Shown piece after piece: positions 18,088 to 27,188 of a stretch of DNA of 64,000 bases. The stretch is taken from positions 28,339 through 92,338 of the forward strand of contig CACYSD010000018.1 in the NCBI GenBank assembly GCA_902776985.1. Direction: 5' to 3'. This DNA is from UBA3839 sp902776985. Its GTDB lineage: Bacteria; Bacteroidota; Bacteroidia; Bacteroidales; Bacteroidaceae. Position 1 is the first letter of the stretch. Each line of letters begins with the position of its first letter. The notes beneath the pieces were generated by a model. The model searched no databases. It saw only the letters and a program-made list of their open reading frames with translations, and was not told the DNA's origin. A program made the position numbers and the translations under genes.

Positions 18088-18884
18088 AATTCCCATGGCC
18101 CTGTAGGTGATTCGCGTCGTAACACATTAAGGTTAAAGTCAACTCCGGCAATAATACCATACGACCTCAATTTCATCTCCACCGTCTTGGCTGCCAGCAC
18201 CGGATGGTTGTTTTCCGCACTCAGGTGACAAAGCCAAACCGACTTCAAGTTCTCATGGAAGCACTCAGCCAGGACGTCGGCCGTCTGAGTGTTGCACATG
18301 TGTCCGGTTCCGCTGGATATACGCTTCTTCAGATATTCAGGATAAGGACCATCGGCCAGCATCTGGGCATCATAGTTGGCTTCTATCACAAGATGCTTTG
18401 TCTTGCCGATGTAGTGTTTCACATTGTCTGTCACCCCACCCACGTCAGTCATTATGCAGAAGGACTCACCTTCCCACTCTATGAAATAGCCTACATTCTC
18501 AGCGCTGTCGTGAGGAATGCTAAATGCTGTTATGGTAAAGGATTTTAAGCAGAACGGAGTATTCTTCTCAACCAACACCTCATGGTCAGGGTCAACTTTC
18601 CTGATTGTATAATAACCATGATGCATTGCTTCGTTGACAAGCTGGGTTGAATAAACCTTCAGGTTATATTCAGCACTCACATATCCGGCAGCCTTAATAT
18701 GATCAGCGTGGTCGTGGGTAATCAGGATTCCTGCAATCTCAGATGCGTTCACGCCATATTCCCTGAAATAGCGTTTTAGCCGTTTGATTCCCACTCCGGA
18801 ATCTATCAGCAAAGCATCCTGTCCATTGCTCAGATAGTAACAATTACCACAGCTTCCACTACCGAAACTTATAAATTTCAACAT
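18084..18884 (-). CDS. MBL-fold metallo-hydrolase (YycJ/WalJ-like)
   Basis: The protein is a metallo-beta-lactamase fold hydrolase of 266 residues. The metal-binding motif THDHADH is at residues 56-62, with further ligands expected in IMTDVGG and the C-terminal CHLSAENN segment. The start FISFGSGSCGNCYYL is typical of the YycJ/WalJ group, often linked to cell-wall or DNA metabolism, but the substrate is not known. It is the first gene of the MBL-HAD-panB group, with a -7 box 22 bases upstream. Confidence 0.88.
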   Translation of the reverse strand: MLKFISFGSGSCGNCYYLSNGQDALLIDSGVGIKRLKRYFREYGVNASEIAGILITHDHADHIKAAGYVSAEYNLKVYSTQLVNEAMHHGYYTIRKVDPDHEVLVEKNTPFCLKSFTITAFSIPHDSAENVGYFIEWEGESFCIMTDVGGVTDNVKHYIGKTKHLVIEANYDAQMLADGPYPEYLKKRISSGTGHMCNTQTADVLAECFHENLKSVWLCHLSAENNHPVLAAKTVEMKLRSYGIIAGVDFNLNVLRRESPTGPWEL

Positions 18885-18905
18885 GATAATTTGTGTATTT
18901 TAATG

Positions 18906-18913
18906 CAAAGTTA
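18906..18913 (-). promoter_or_regulatory. -7 box upstream of the MBL-HAD-panB group
   Basis: Minus-strand TAACTTTG followed by C, very close (22 bases) to the ATG. A TTTG lies 15 bases upstream rather than the usual 19-20. Confidence 0.45.
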
Positions 18914-18956
18914 CAATTTTTATTTACACAAATTAGATTTTTATTCAAATTATATC

Positions 18957-18964
18957 TACATTTG
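18957..18964 (+). promoter_or_regulatory. -7 box upstream of the DUF4923 gene
   Basis: TACATTTG lies 62 bases before the chosen ATG at 19027. No clear TTG is seen at the -33 position. This supports the downstream start, because the upstream in-frame ATG-like codons overlap the box. Confidence 0.4.
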
Positions 18965-19026
18965 TGGCGAATTACGGACAGAATACCATAATTATATTAA
19001 CAATACATCAAAATTTCAAACAAATC

Positions 19027-19668
19027 ATGAAATCTTACAAACTACTTATTGCAACAGTTTTTGCTGGCTCCATGATGCTCAGCAGCTGTGGTTCAATACC
19101 TGGATTGACAGGCACCGACACTACTACAACAACAGATTCAAGCACATCCACTACTGAATCTGTTTTAAGCGGAATCATCGGACAATTCCTCGGAGGACTC
19201 ACAAACGAATCCATGATTCAGGGAACTTGGGTTTATCAGGAACCAGCTATCCAGTTTGAGAGCGAGAACCTCTTGGCTCAGGCTGGAGGATCACTTGCCA
19301 GCACAACTATGGTTAACAAGCTGAATCCTTACTTCAAGGCAATCGGTATCACCAAAGGCAAGTTCTCACTCACATTCAACAGCGACAATACTTGTTCCTA
19401 CACCATCAACGGCAACACCTACAACGGAACTTACGTGTTCGACAAATCCAAGAAGACTGTGACTATCTCCGGCACATTGTTCACATTCCCTACAGCATAC
19501 GTTTCGGTATCAGTCAACTCAATGGCTCTGACTTTCGACTCAACCAAACTGCTCACCCTGACACAAGGTATCGGAAACGCAATTCCAAGTGCAACAATCA
19601 ACACCATTTCAAGCCTCTCTTCTTCATTCAAGGGAATGAAAACAGGATTTATGTTCAAGAAGAACTAA
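19027..19668 (+). CDS. DUF4923 family lipoprotein
   Basis: The protein has 213 residues. A signal sequence ends in a lipobox (MMLSSC, cysteine about residue 20), followed by a Thr/Ser-rich linker. The remainder resembles DUF4923, a Bacteroidales family of unknown function with a lipocalin-like beta pattern (GTWVYQEPAIQFES, FNSDNTCSYTINGNTY). I start at 19027, where a proper signal peptide begins. A longer frame from 18964 would bury it. The gene is monocistronic with a strong terminator. Confidence 0.87.
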   Translation: MKSYKLLIATVFAGSMMLSSCGSIPGLTGTDTTTTTDSSTSTTESVLSGIIGQFLGGLTNESMIQGTWVYQEPAIQFESENLLAQAGGSLASTTMVNKLNPYFKAIGITKGKFSLTFNSDNTCSYTINGNTYNGTYVFDKSKKTVTISGTLFTFPTAYVSVSVNSMALTFDSTKLLTLTQGIGNAIPSATINTISSLSSSFKGMKTGFMFKKN

Positions 19669-19699
19669 AGAATGTAACTACTAAAAGTGTTAAATAAAT

Positions 19700-19736
19700 A
19701 ATAAAAGCCTTATCTGCTGTAGATAAGGCTTTTATT
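19700..19736. terminator. Bidirectional terminator between convergent genes
   Basis: A perfect 16-base-pair stem (19700-19715 with 19721-19736) and a 5-base loop, with T-runs on both sides. The right arm includes the stop codon of the convergent rhodanese gene. Confidence 0.9.
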
Positions 19737-20115
19737 GTTTTTCCCAAACCATATAACCACCACAAAGATTGACCACATCGAAGCCGCGACTTTGCAGCAG
19801 TTTCTTTGCCCTTGTACCGCGACGTCCGTGCTGGCAGTAAATGGCAACACGAGAATTATCGGGAACGGTTTTCCTTACCATTTCCACAAAATCGGTTCTG
19901 TAGATGTTTATATTGACAGCACCGTCAATATGGCCGTATTCATACTCCTTCTCTGTACGCACATCAACTAAGACAACATCAGGCTGTTCAATTATTGAGG
20001 CGAACTCACTAACGGAAACTCCATCGTTGGTACAACTGCATTTTCCAGCTGTGATATGCATCCACAACCAGACTAGAAATGAGATTACTAATACAGCAAC
20101 TAAAGAAATTATCAT
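19732..20115 (-). CDS. Membrane-anchored rhodanese-like protein
   Basis: This is a single rhodanese domain, a sulfurtransferase or sulfur-relay fold, anchored by one N-terminal membrane helix (about residues 2-22). The active-site cysteine is Cys94 in IYCQHGRRG, so it is likely active. VLVDVRTEKEYEYGHIDGAV is the conserved entry segment. I choose the ATG at 20115 (127 residues). A much longer upstream frame exists, but it runs antisense through the neighbouring HAD gene. It faces the HAD gene divergently. Confidence 0.85.
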   Translation of the reverse strand: MIISLVAVLVISFLVWLWMHITAGKCSCTNDGVSVSEFASIIEQPDVVLVDVRTEKEYEYGHIDGAVNINIYRTDFVEMVRKTVPDNSRVAIYCQHGRRGTRAKKLLQSRGFDVVNLCGGYMVWEKQ

Positions 20116-20169
20116 TGTCAGAACTACGTTGGTTAATTGTTTAGGTTTTGCAAATTTACGAATTATCGC

Positions 20170-20177
20170 TATCTTTG
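20170..20177 (+). promoter_or_regulatory. Promoter upstream of the HAD hydrolase
   Basis: TTTTG, a 19-base spacer and TATCTTTG followed by C. The transcription start would fall about 15 bases before the ATG. Confidence 0.6.
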
Positions 20178-20197
20178 CATAACTTTTCACTTTTTTT

Positions 20198-20887
20198 ATG
20201 ACAACTAATAAGAACATCAAGATAATCGCATTCGATGCTGACGACACCTTATGGGACTGCCAGAGCCATTTCGACAAAGTAACCGACATGATGTGCGAAA
20301 TGGTGTCGAAATGGTGTACTCCGGAAGAGGCTCGTGAAGAACTGGTGAATACAGAACGCAAGAATCTCGGAACCACAGGATATGGCTGCAAGGCATATAT
20401 TCTGTCGGTCATGGAGACAGCCATCCTTCTGAGCAACAATGAGATTTCCACCAAAGACATAATGCGGCTCATCCACGCCGCCAACGACCTTATTATGCTT
20501 CCTGCCACTCCGCTCCCACAAGTCGAACCAACATTAAAGGCTCTCGACTCGTACTTCAAGATTATTTTCACCAAGGGAGACAACCTGGAACAACTTAAGA
20601 AGGTAGAACGCTCAGGACTTGCAGCATATTTCGACGACGTAGTGGTTACGGCAAACAAGAGCGAGAAGGAGTTTTCCGAACTGTGCGCAAGATACGAGGT
20701 GAAACCGGAGGAGCTGATGATGGTGGGCAATTCTTTCAAATCCGACATCGCTCCGGCTCTCGCCATAGGTGCATGGGGCATACACATCCCCTATCATGTA
20801 TCATGGGAAATAGAAGAAACCGATGAATTCACACATCCGAGATGTGAAAAAATCTTACATTTCGGCGATTTATTGCGATTGATATAG
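20198..20887 (+). CDS. HAD-family hydrolase
   Basis: The protein has 229 residues. The HAD nucleophile motif is FDADDTLW near residue 13, followed by a helical cap with a Trp- and Met-rich face, then the motif III/IV region MMVGNSFKSDIAPAL. It resembles the YjjG/L-2-haloacid dehalogenase-like group of small-molecule phosphatases. The substrate cannot be told. It is transcribed alone, upstream of lon. Confidence 0.88.
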   Translation: MTTNKNIKIIAFDADDTLWDCQSHFDKVTDMMCEMVSKWCTPEEAREELVNTERKNLGTTGYGCKAYILSVMETAILLSNNEISTKDIMRLIHAANDLIMLPATPLPQVEPTLKALDSYFKIIFTKGDNLEQLKKVERSGLAAYFDDVVVTANKSEKEFSELCARYEVKPEELMMVGNSFKSDIAPALAIGAWGIHIPYHVSWEIEETDEFTHPRCEKILHFGDLLRLI

Positions 20888-20938
20888 AGTTTGTTTAAAA
20901 ATAATGTGATAAATCGACATTTTTGCCGTATCTTTGCA

Positions 20939-20946
20939 AAACTTTT
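20939..20946 (+). promoter_or_regulatory. -7 box upstream of lon
   Basis: TATCTTTG followed by CAAAAC lies 76 bases before the lon ATG. The -33 region is a partial match only. No heat-shock-type operator such as CIRCE was seen in the leader. Confidence 0.5.
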
Positions 20947-21022
20947 TACACATATCTCATCCCCTGTCGTATATACATACGAATCGGTTGAAATAAAGTT
21001 TTCTTAAAAACATCACACCCTT

Positions 21023-23461
21023 ATGTCAATAGAGGATTTTTTAGAATCTACTGAAGGTAAAACCATATCCGTGGTCGCTAATTTCGACCGCGCCGAACTT
21101 GATTTTGAGGAACCGCAGATAAACGAGAACGACGAGATACCCATTCTTCCGCTTCGTAACATGATGTTGTTCCCCGGCACACTGCTGCCTGTGACCATCA
21201 GCAGGGAGTCAGCACAGAAACTGCTGAGCGAAGCCGTTAAGACAAAACAGATTATCGGTGTGTTCGGACAGAAAGAGGAAGATGAGGAGAGACCTTCAGA
21301 GAAGGAACTTTACCGCACCGGTGTTGTTGGTAAGGTTCTTAAAATCATAAAGTTGCCCGACGGACAACAAACCGCTTTCCTGCACGGATTCAGCCGTGTG
21401 CGTCTGCTTGAGGCTCACGAAGGCAAGAACTACATGCTTGGACATGTGGAGGCTTTTCCTGAAATCATGCCTGAAGGCGGAGACAAGCAGTTCAAGGCTA
21501 CAATCGAAGCATGCAAGGACGTTGCCGACAAGTTCATCGCTCGTGGCGACGGCATGCATATTGAATCATCGTTCACAATCAACGACGTTGCAAGCAGCGT
21601 GTTCTTCGTGAACTTTCTCTGTGCAAGCCTTCCTTTGCAGAATTCAGAGCACATCATGCTGCTGGAACAGACCTACCTTGCGGAAAGAGCGACAAAACTG
21701 CTCACCCTGCTTAACCGTGAATTCCAGTTTGCCAAGCTCAAGGCAAACATCCAGATGCAGACACACGCTCAGCTCAGCCAGCAACAGCGTGAATACTTCC
21801 TCAAGAAAGAAATTGAGAACATCAAGGGAGAGCTGGGCGACAGCGACGAGGAAGACGTAGAGAAATTCAGAAAACGCGCTGCATCTAAGAAGTGGGACGA
21901 GGAAACAAAGAAACATTTCGAGAAAGAGCTGGAGAAGTTGAGTCACATGAACAGTCAGGGCGGCGACTACAGCACTCAATACGAATATCTTGACACTCTT
22001 CTCAGCCTTCCATGGAACGAATACTCCAAGGATAATATCAACATAACCAATGCGGAAAAAGTCCTGAACAAGGATCATTACGGATTGGAATCAGTCAAGG
22101 AACGCATCCTTGAGCACCTGGCTGTGGTGAAGATGCGCGGCGACATGAAAAGTCCAATCCTGTGTCTGTACGGTCCTCCGGGGGTTGGTAAGACCAGTTT
22201 GGGAAAGAGCATCGCCAGAGCCATGAAGCGTGAGTATGTTCGTGTGTCGCTTGGTGGCGTGCACGACGAAGCAGAGATACGCGGACACCGTCGTACCTAC
22301 GTAGGAGCTATGCCGGGACGAATCATCAAGGGAATCATGGAGGCGAAGACTTCCAACCCTGTATTCATCCTTGACGAGATTGACAAAGTCGGTCAGGATG
22401 CCATGCACGGAGACCCCTCATCTGCCCTGCTCGAAGTGCTCGACCCCGAACAGAACAAAGCTTTCCACGATAACTATATCGACTGCGACTACGACATTTC
22501 CAAAGTGATGTTCATTGCCACGGCGAACAACATAAGCAGCATTCCTGCCCCACTTCGCGACCGCATGGAGATGATTGAAGTAAGCGGTTACCTCACCGAG
22601 GAAAAGATTGAAATAGCAAAACGTCACCTCATCCCAAAGCAGACAGAGTTTGTAGGAATGAAGAAGAGTGATGTGCAGTTCTCAAAACCTGCTATTGAGA
22701 AAATCATCGAGGACTACACCCGTGAATCAGGCGTACGTGCCCTCGACAAGCAGATCTACAAGGTCATGCGCAAAGTGGCGCTGCAACGAGTAAGAGACGA
22801 CAACGAAGAGAAAGAGCCAGAACGCATTTCCATAAAACCTGATGAAATCAAGGAATATCTCGGTACAGAGCGATTCAGCCGCGACAAGTATGCCAACAAC
22901 GACTTCGCCGGTGTGGTGACAGGACTTGCCTGGACAGCAGTAGGCGGTGAAATCCTTTTCGTAGAAACATCTCTGAGCAAAGGCAAGGGCGGAAAACTCA
23001 CCCTCACAGGAAACCTGGGCGACGTGATGAAGGAATCGGCAATGCTGGCTCTGGAATACCTGAAGGCTCACGTAGATCTTCTTGGAATCGAACCTGAAGT
23101 ATTTGAAGAATACAACATCCACATCCATGTTCCCGAAGGTGCTGTCCCCAAAGACGGTCCTTCTGCCGGAATCACCATCGCCACTTCCATTGCTTCTGCC
23201 CTGACTCACAGGAAAGTTCGCAAAAGACTGGCAATGACCGGAGAGATCACCCTTCGCGGCAAAGTGCTTCCTGTAGGAGGAATCAAAGAGAAAATCCTTG
23301 CTGCCAAGCGTGCCGGAATCACCGACATCATCATCTGCAACGAGAACGAGCGCCACATCAAGGAAATACCAGAGAAATATGTAAAAGGCGTTACTTTCCA
23401 CTACGTTGACACGGTGGAAGACGTGCTGCAATTTGCCTTGCTCAAGGAAAAAGTGAAGTAA
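21023..23461 (+). CDS. lon: ATP-dependent protease Lon (endopeptidase La)
   Basis: Lon degrades damaged and regulatory proteins in the cytoplasm. The 812 residues carry an N-terminal substrate-binding domain (about 40-235), a coiled-coil linker, the AAA+ module with Walker A GPPGVGKTSLGKS (about 386-398) and Walker B FILDEIDKV, and the C-terminal peptidase domain. The catalytic dyad is Ser714 (DGPSAG) and Lys757 (GGIKEK), with the 43-residue spacing of E. coli Lon. Length is typical. It is followed after 58 bases by tgt. Confidence 0.97.
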   Translation: MSIEDFLESTEGKTISVVANFDRAELDFEEPQINENDEIPILPLRNMMLFPGTLLPVTISRESAQKLLSEAVKTKQIIGVFGQKEEDEERPSEKELYRTGVVGKVLKIIKLPDGQQTAFLHGFSRVRLLEAHEGKNYMLGHVEAFPEIMPEGGDKQFKATIEACKDVADKFIARGDGMHIESSFTINDVASSVFFVNFLCASLPLQNSEHIMLLEQTYLAERATKLLTLLNREFQFAKLKANIQMQTHAQLSQQQREYFLKKEIENIKGELGDSDEEDVEKFRKRAASKKWDEETKKHFEKELEKLSHMNSQGGDYSTQYEYLDTLLSLPWNEYSKDNINITNAEKVLNKDHYGLESVKERILEHLAVVKMRGDMKSPILCLYGPPGVGKTSLGKSIARAMKREYVRVSLGGVHDEAEIRGHRRTYVGAMPGRIIKGIMEAKTSNPVFILDEIDKVGQDAMHGDPSSALLEVLDPEQNKAFHDNYIDCDYDISKVMFIATANNISSIPAPLRDRMEMIEVSGYLTEEKIEIAKRHLIPKQTEFVGMKKSDVQFSKPAIEKIIEDYTRESGVRALDKQIYKVMRKVALQRVRDDNEEKEPERISIKPDEIKEYLGTERFSRDKYANNDFAGVVTGLAWTAVGGEILFVETSLSKGKGGKLTLTGNLGDVMKESAMLALEYLKAHVDLLGIEPEVFEEYNIHIHVPEGAVPKDGPSAGITIATSIASALTHRKVRKRLAMTGEITLRGKVLPVGGIKEKILAAKRAGITDIIICNENERHIKEIPEKYVKGVTFHYVDTVEDVLQFALLKEKVK

Positions 23462-23519
23462 TTGGACAATTTTACAATTGGACAATTCACGATTTACAAA
23501 TTGATTAAGCATTAGAAAA

Positions 23520-24659
23520 TTGAAACGATTACAATTCCAGTTACAGCATACCGATCCTAAAAGCAATGCACGCGCAGGACTAATCACCACAGATCACGGT
23601 GAGATTCGCACCCCTATCTTCATGCCGGTTGGAACATTGGCAAGTGTGAAGGGAGTGCATCTTCACGAACTCACCGATGATATCAAGGCACAGATTATCC
23701 TCGGAAACACTTATCACCTGTATCTCCGTCCGGGAACAGATGTGATTGAGGCAGCCGGCGGACTTCACAAGTTCAACGGATTCAATCGTCCCATGCTGAC
23801 CGACAGCGGCGGTTTTCAGGTTTTCTCCCTGGCAGGAATACGGAAGCTGAGAGAGGAAGGAGCGGAATTCCGTTCCCATATCGACGGCTCAAAGCATTTC
23901 TTCACACCGGAGCGAGTGATGGACATTGAGCGCAGCATCGGTGCCGACATCATGATGGCATTTGACGAATGTCCGTCGGGCACAGCTGATTACGAATATG
24001 CAAAGAAATCCCTCAAGCTTACGGAGAACTGGCTCGACAGATGCATCAAAAGATATCAGGAGACTGATCCTAAGTATGGCTACTACCAAGCCCTTTTCCC
24101 TATTGTTCAGGGATGTACCTACCGCGACCTTCGCATCCAAGCTGCGGAGAATGTGGCAAGCAAGGACATGGACGGCAACGCCATCGGTGGATTGGCTGTA
24201 GGCGAGCCGACGGATGTGATGTACGAAATGATTGAGGTGGTCAACGACATTCTTCCTAAAGACAAACCACGCTACCTCATGGGAGTGGGCACTCCGGCAA
24301 ACATTCTTGAAGGCATAGAGCGCGGTGTGGATATGTTCGACTGCGTGATGCCTACACGAAACGGACGCAATGCGATGATCTTCACTTGGCAGGGAACAGT
24401 CAACTTGAGAAACAAGAAATGGGAGATGGACTTCACTCCGCTTGATCCCGAAGGTACATCATACGTTGACCAGACTTACACACGTGCCTATGTTCACCAT
24501 CTATTCAAGGCTCAGGAGCTGTTGGCCATGCAAATCGCATCGATTCACAATCTTGCCTTCTACCTGGAACTTGTAACTAAGGCTAGGGAACATATCATAA
24601 GCGGCGACTTCACCATGTGGAAATCAAAAGTCGTGGGTGAACTCTCCCGACGCGTATAA
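23520..24659 (+). CDS. tgt: tRNA-guanine transglycosylase (queuine tRNA-ribosyltransferase)
   Basis: Tgt exchanges guanine-34 for a queuosine precursor in tRNAs for Asp, Asn, His and Tyr. The 379 residues show the active-site LTDSGGFQVFSL segment and the nucleophile region FDCVMPTRNGRNA. The zinc site is unusual: ligands Cys318, Cys320 and Cys323 of the Zymomonas enzyme correspond here to Gly312, Ser314 and Asp317, while the histidine is kept (His343, same 31-residue spacing). The start codon appears to be TTG; the next in-frame ATG is too far inside. Other queuosine genes are not in the window. Confidence 0.93.
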   Translation: MKRLQFQLQHTDPKSNARAGLITTDHGEIRTPIFMPVGTLASVKGVHLHELTDDIKAQIILGNTYHLYLRPGTDVIEAAGGLHKFNGFNRPMLTDSGGFQVFSLAGIRKLREEGAEFRSHIDGSKHFFTPERVMDIERSIGADIMMAFDECPSGTADYEYAKKSLKLTENWLDRCIKRYQETDPKYGYYQALFPIVQGCTYRDLRIQAAENVASKDMDGNAIGGLAVGEPTDVMYEMIEVVNDILPKDKPRYLMGVGTPANILEGIERGVDMFDCVMPTRNGRNAMIFTWQGTVNLRNKKWEMDFTPLDPEGTSYVDQTYTRAYVHHLFKAQELLAMQIASIHNLAFYLELVTKAREHIISGDFTMWKSKVVGELSRRV

Positions 24660-24701
24660 GCATACACATTATTAATATTATAGCAGAAGTCAGGTACTAC
24701 T

Positions 24702-25850
24702 GTGAAGGAAAAAATCAAAAATATATTCAGAGGTATAAAAGATTGGGCGATTAGCCATAATCCAACGCTGAGAATCGACCGATACATCATCGGGAAGTTC
24801 CTCGGCACCTACTTCTTTTCCATCATCCTGATTATCAGCATTGCCGTAGTTTTCGACATCAACGAGAACATCGACAAATTCCTTTCACGAAACGCATCTA
24901 TGAGAGCTATTTTCATAGATTACTACCTGAATTTCGTACCATACTACTCCAACCTCTTCAGTCAGCTGTTTGTGTTTATATCCGTAATCTTCTTCACCAC
25001 CAAACTGGCGGAGAACTCGGAGATTATCGCGATGATGTCCACAGGAATGAGCTTCAACCGGCTGCTACGGCCCTACATGATTTCCGCAGCCATCATCGCC
25101 GTTCTCACATTCACACTTGGTTCGTACATCATTCCTCAAGGAAACGTGAAGCGAGTGAAATTCGAGAACACATACAAAAAGAAGAATATCAGCACCTATA
25201 CCACGAACGTTCAGTTGGAAGTGGAACCTGGAGTGATTGCCTATATCAACAGATATGAAGATCGACAGAAAATTGGTTATGAATTCACTCTCGACAAGTT
25301 TGAGAACAAAAAACTGATTCGTCATCTCCAGGCCTACACCATCCAGTACGACACACTTTCCGAAGAACCATACCACTGGATTATTACCCAGTACCAGGAA
25401 CGCAACTTGCAGGGAATGCGTGAGGTGCTCACCCATGGTGAAAGGCTCGACACCATTATCCACATGCAGCCACAGGACCTGATTATTACTCGTGGACAGC
25501 AGGAAACTCTCACCACGCCAGAACTCTCGAAATATATCGACCGACAGAAACAGCGCGGTTCGGCAAACGTCAAGGAGTTTGAGGTGGAATACTGGAAACG
25601 AGGCGCCTCCTCATTCGCCACATTCATCCTGACCATGATAGGTGTTTCCATCTCCGCACGAAAGCGCAAAAACGGAATGGGTATAGCTCTGGGAATCGGA
25701 TTGGCACTCATCCTTGCGTACATCATGTTCCAGACCATATCATCCACTTTTGCAGTAAATGCCAACATGCACCCATCGCTTGCTGCTTGGCTCCCAAATA
25801 TAGTTTTCGCTTTCATCGCTTACTATTTCTACAAGAAAGCACCGAGATAA
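24702..25850 (+). CDS. LptF/LptG-family LPS export permease
   Basis: LptF and LptG are the membrane halves of the ABC transporter that pulls LPS from the inner membrane toward the outer membrane. The 382 residues show N-terminal membrane helices (about 35-60, 70-95, 110-140), a long periplasmic beta-jellyroll region (about 140-290) and C-terminal helices (about 300-378). I cannot say whether it is LptF or LptG. It starts with GTG, 42 bases after tgt. The functional partner lptC lies five genes downstream in the same direction. Confidence 0.88.
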   Translation: MKEKIKNIFRGIKDWAISHNPTLRIDRYIIGKFLGTYFFSIILIISIAVVFDINENIDKFLSRNASMRAIFIDYYLNFVPYYSNLFSQLFVFISVIFFTTKLAENSEIIAMMSTGMSFNRLLRPYMISAAIIAVLTFTLGSYIIPQGNVKRVKFENTYKKKNISTYTTNVQLEVEPGVIAYINRYEDRQKIGYEFTLDKFENKKLIRHLQAYTIQYDTLSEEPYHWIITQYQERNLQGMREVLTHGERLDTIIHMQPQDLIITRGQQETLTTPELSKYIDRQKQRGSANVKEFEVEYWKRGASSFATFILTMIGVSISARKRKNGMGIALGIGLALILAYIMFQTISSTFAVNANMHPSLAAWLPNIVFAFIAYYFYKKAPR

Positions 25851-25874
25851 ACCATAAAACAATGACATTAATAA

Positions 25875-27188
25875 ATGTATTTTAGCGACCTACCATTAAA
25901 CGACGACATACTTGATGCACTCGACTCCATGAATTTCGAGGAGTGCACACCAATTCAAGAACAGGCGATTCCTATTCTTTTAGAAGGCAGAGACCTCATC
26001 GGCGTAGCTCAGACAGGAACAGGCAAAACAGCAGCCTACCTCCTGCCGATAATCCAAAAACTCAGTACCGGCGATTATGCCTCCGACGCTATTAACTGCA
26101 TCATCATGTCGCCCACACGCGAACTGGCACAGCAAATTGACAACCAGGTAGAAGGCTTCGCCTACTATCAGCCCATCAACAGCGTAGCCATTTACGGAGG
26201 AAACGACGGAAACCGCTATGAGCAGGAACGTCGTGGGCTGACTCTCGGAGCAGACATCATCATCGCCACACCCGGCCGTCTTATCAGCCACCTCGCAACA
26301 GGCAACTATGATTTGTCGCAAGTCAAGTTCTTTATTCTCGACGAGGCTGATCGCATGCTTGACATGGGATTCTACGACGACATCCTGAAAATCGTCAGCT
26401 ATCTTCCTAAAGAACGACAAACAATCATGTTCTCCGCAACTATGCCTGAGAACATACAGAAACTGGCAAAAACCATCCTCCACGATCCAGCCGAGGTAAA
26501 AATCGCCGTTTCCAAACCTGCGGAGAAAATCCGTCAGACAGCATACATCTGCCACGAAGGCATGAAGGACAACATCGTGAAGTACGTGCTGCAGAATCAG
26601 GCACTCGACCGTGTTATAATCTTCTGCTCCAAGAAGACCAAGGTACGTGAGCTGGGACATACGTTCCGCATGAAAGGCATGAAGATAGGAACCATGCACT
26701 CCGACCTCACTCAGCAGGAACGCGACACCATCATGCGTGATTTTCGCAATCACCACATAAATGTCCTCATAGCAACCGATATCGTAAGCCGAGGCATCGA
26801 CATCGACGACATTCAGATGGTCATCAACTACGACACACCAAACGAAGCAGAGGACTATGTACACCGCATCGGTCGTACGGCACGAGCCAACCGCGACGGT
26901 CAAGCCATCACACTTGTCACACCTGACAACGCAGAAAAACTCTTCCGAATAGAAAAGCTCATAGAAAAGGAAATCGACAAACCCGATCTGCCAGAAGGAT
27001 GTGGAGAGAAGCCACAGCTAATCAAGAAGTCGAGGAATAATCGCAGACATTATCATTCTGTACGCAAAGACATACACCGACATGAATCTACTGACAATCG
27101 ACATAGGGAACACCGCAACAAAAATCGCGATATTCCGAAACAAAGCCACAACCGCAGCAACCACCGCACAGGCAACCGCAACAAGTGA
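25875..27188 (+). CDS. DEAD-box RNA helicase
   Basis: This is an ATP-dependent RNA helicase of the RhlE/CsdA-like type, acting in ribosome assembly or RNA turnover. Motifs in order are the Q-motif (CTPIQEQAIP), AQTGTGKT, PTRELAQQ, DEAD, SAT and the C-terminal HRIGRTAR. Residues after about 375 form a basic, His/Asn/Arg-rich tail typical of RNA-binding extensions. The last 107 bases, encoding that tail, overlap the start of coaX in another frame. The protein has 437 residues. Confidence 0.94.
   Translation: MYFSDLPLNDDILDALDSMNFEECTPIQEQAIPILLEGRDLIGVAQTGTGKTAAYLLPIIQKLSTGDYASDAINCIIMSPTRELAQQIDNQVEGFAYYQPINSVAIYGGNDGNRYEQERRGLTLGADIIIATPGRLISHLATGNYDLSQVKFFILDEADRMLDMGFYDDILKIVSYLPKERQTIMFSATMPENIQKLAKTILHDPAEVKIAVSKPAEKIRQTAYICHEGMKDNIVKYVLQNQALDRVIIFCSKKTKVRELGHTFRMKGMKIGTMHSDLTQQERDTIMRDFRNHHINVLIATDIVSRGIDIDDIQMVINYDTPNEAEDYVHRIGRTARANRDGQAITLVTPDNAEKLFRIEKLIEKEIDKPDLPEGCGEKPQLIKKSRNNRRHYHSVRKDIHRHESTDNRHREHRNKNRDIPKQSHNRSNHRTGNRNK

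Noticed and set aside
19732..20787. 351-residue form of the rhodanese protein
   Set aside because: The extra N-terminal 224 residues are antisense to the HAD hydrolase gene; a normal membrane anchor starts at 20115.
22727..23590. 287-codon minus-strand frame
   Set aside because: It lies wholly antisense to lon and the start of tgt, and its translation is Cys/Phe/His-rich without motifs.
25980..26903. 307-codon minus-strand frame
   Set aside because: It is the antisense shadow of the DEAD-box helicase, with an abnormal Val/Asp/His-rich composition.
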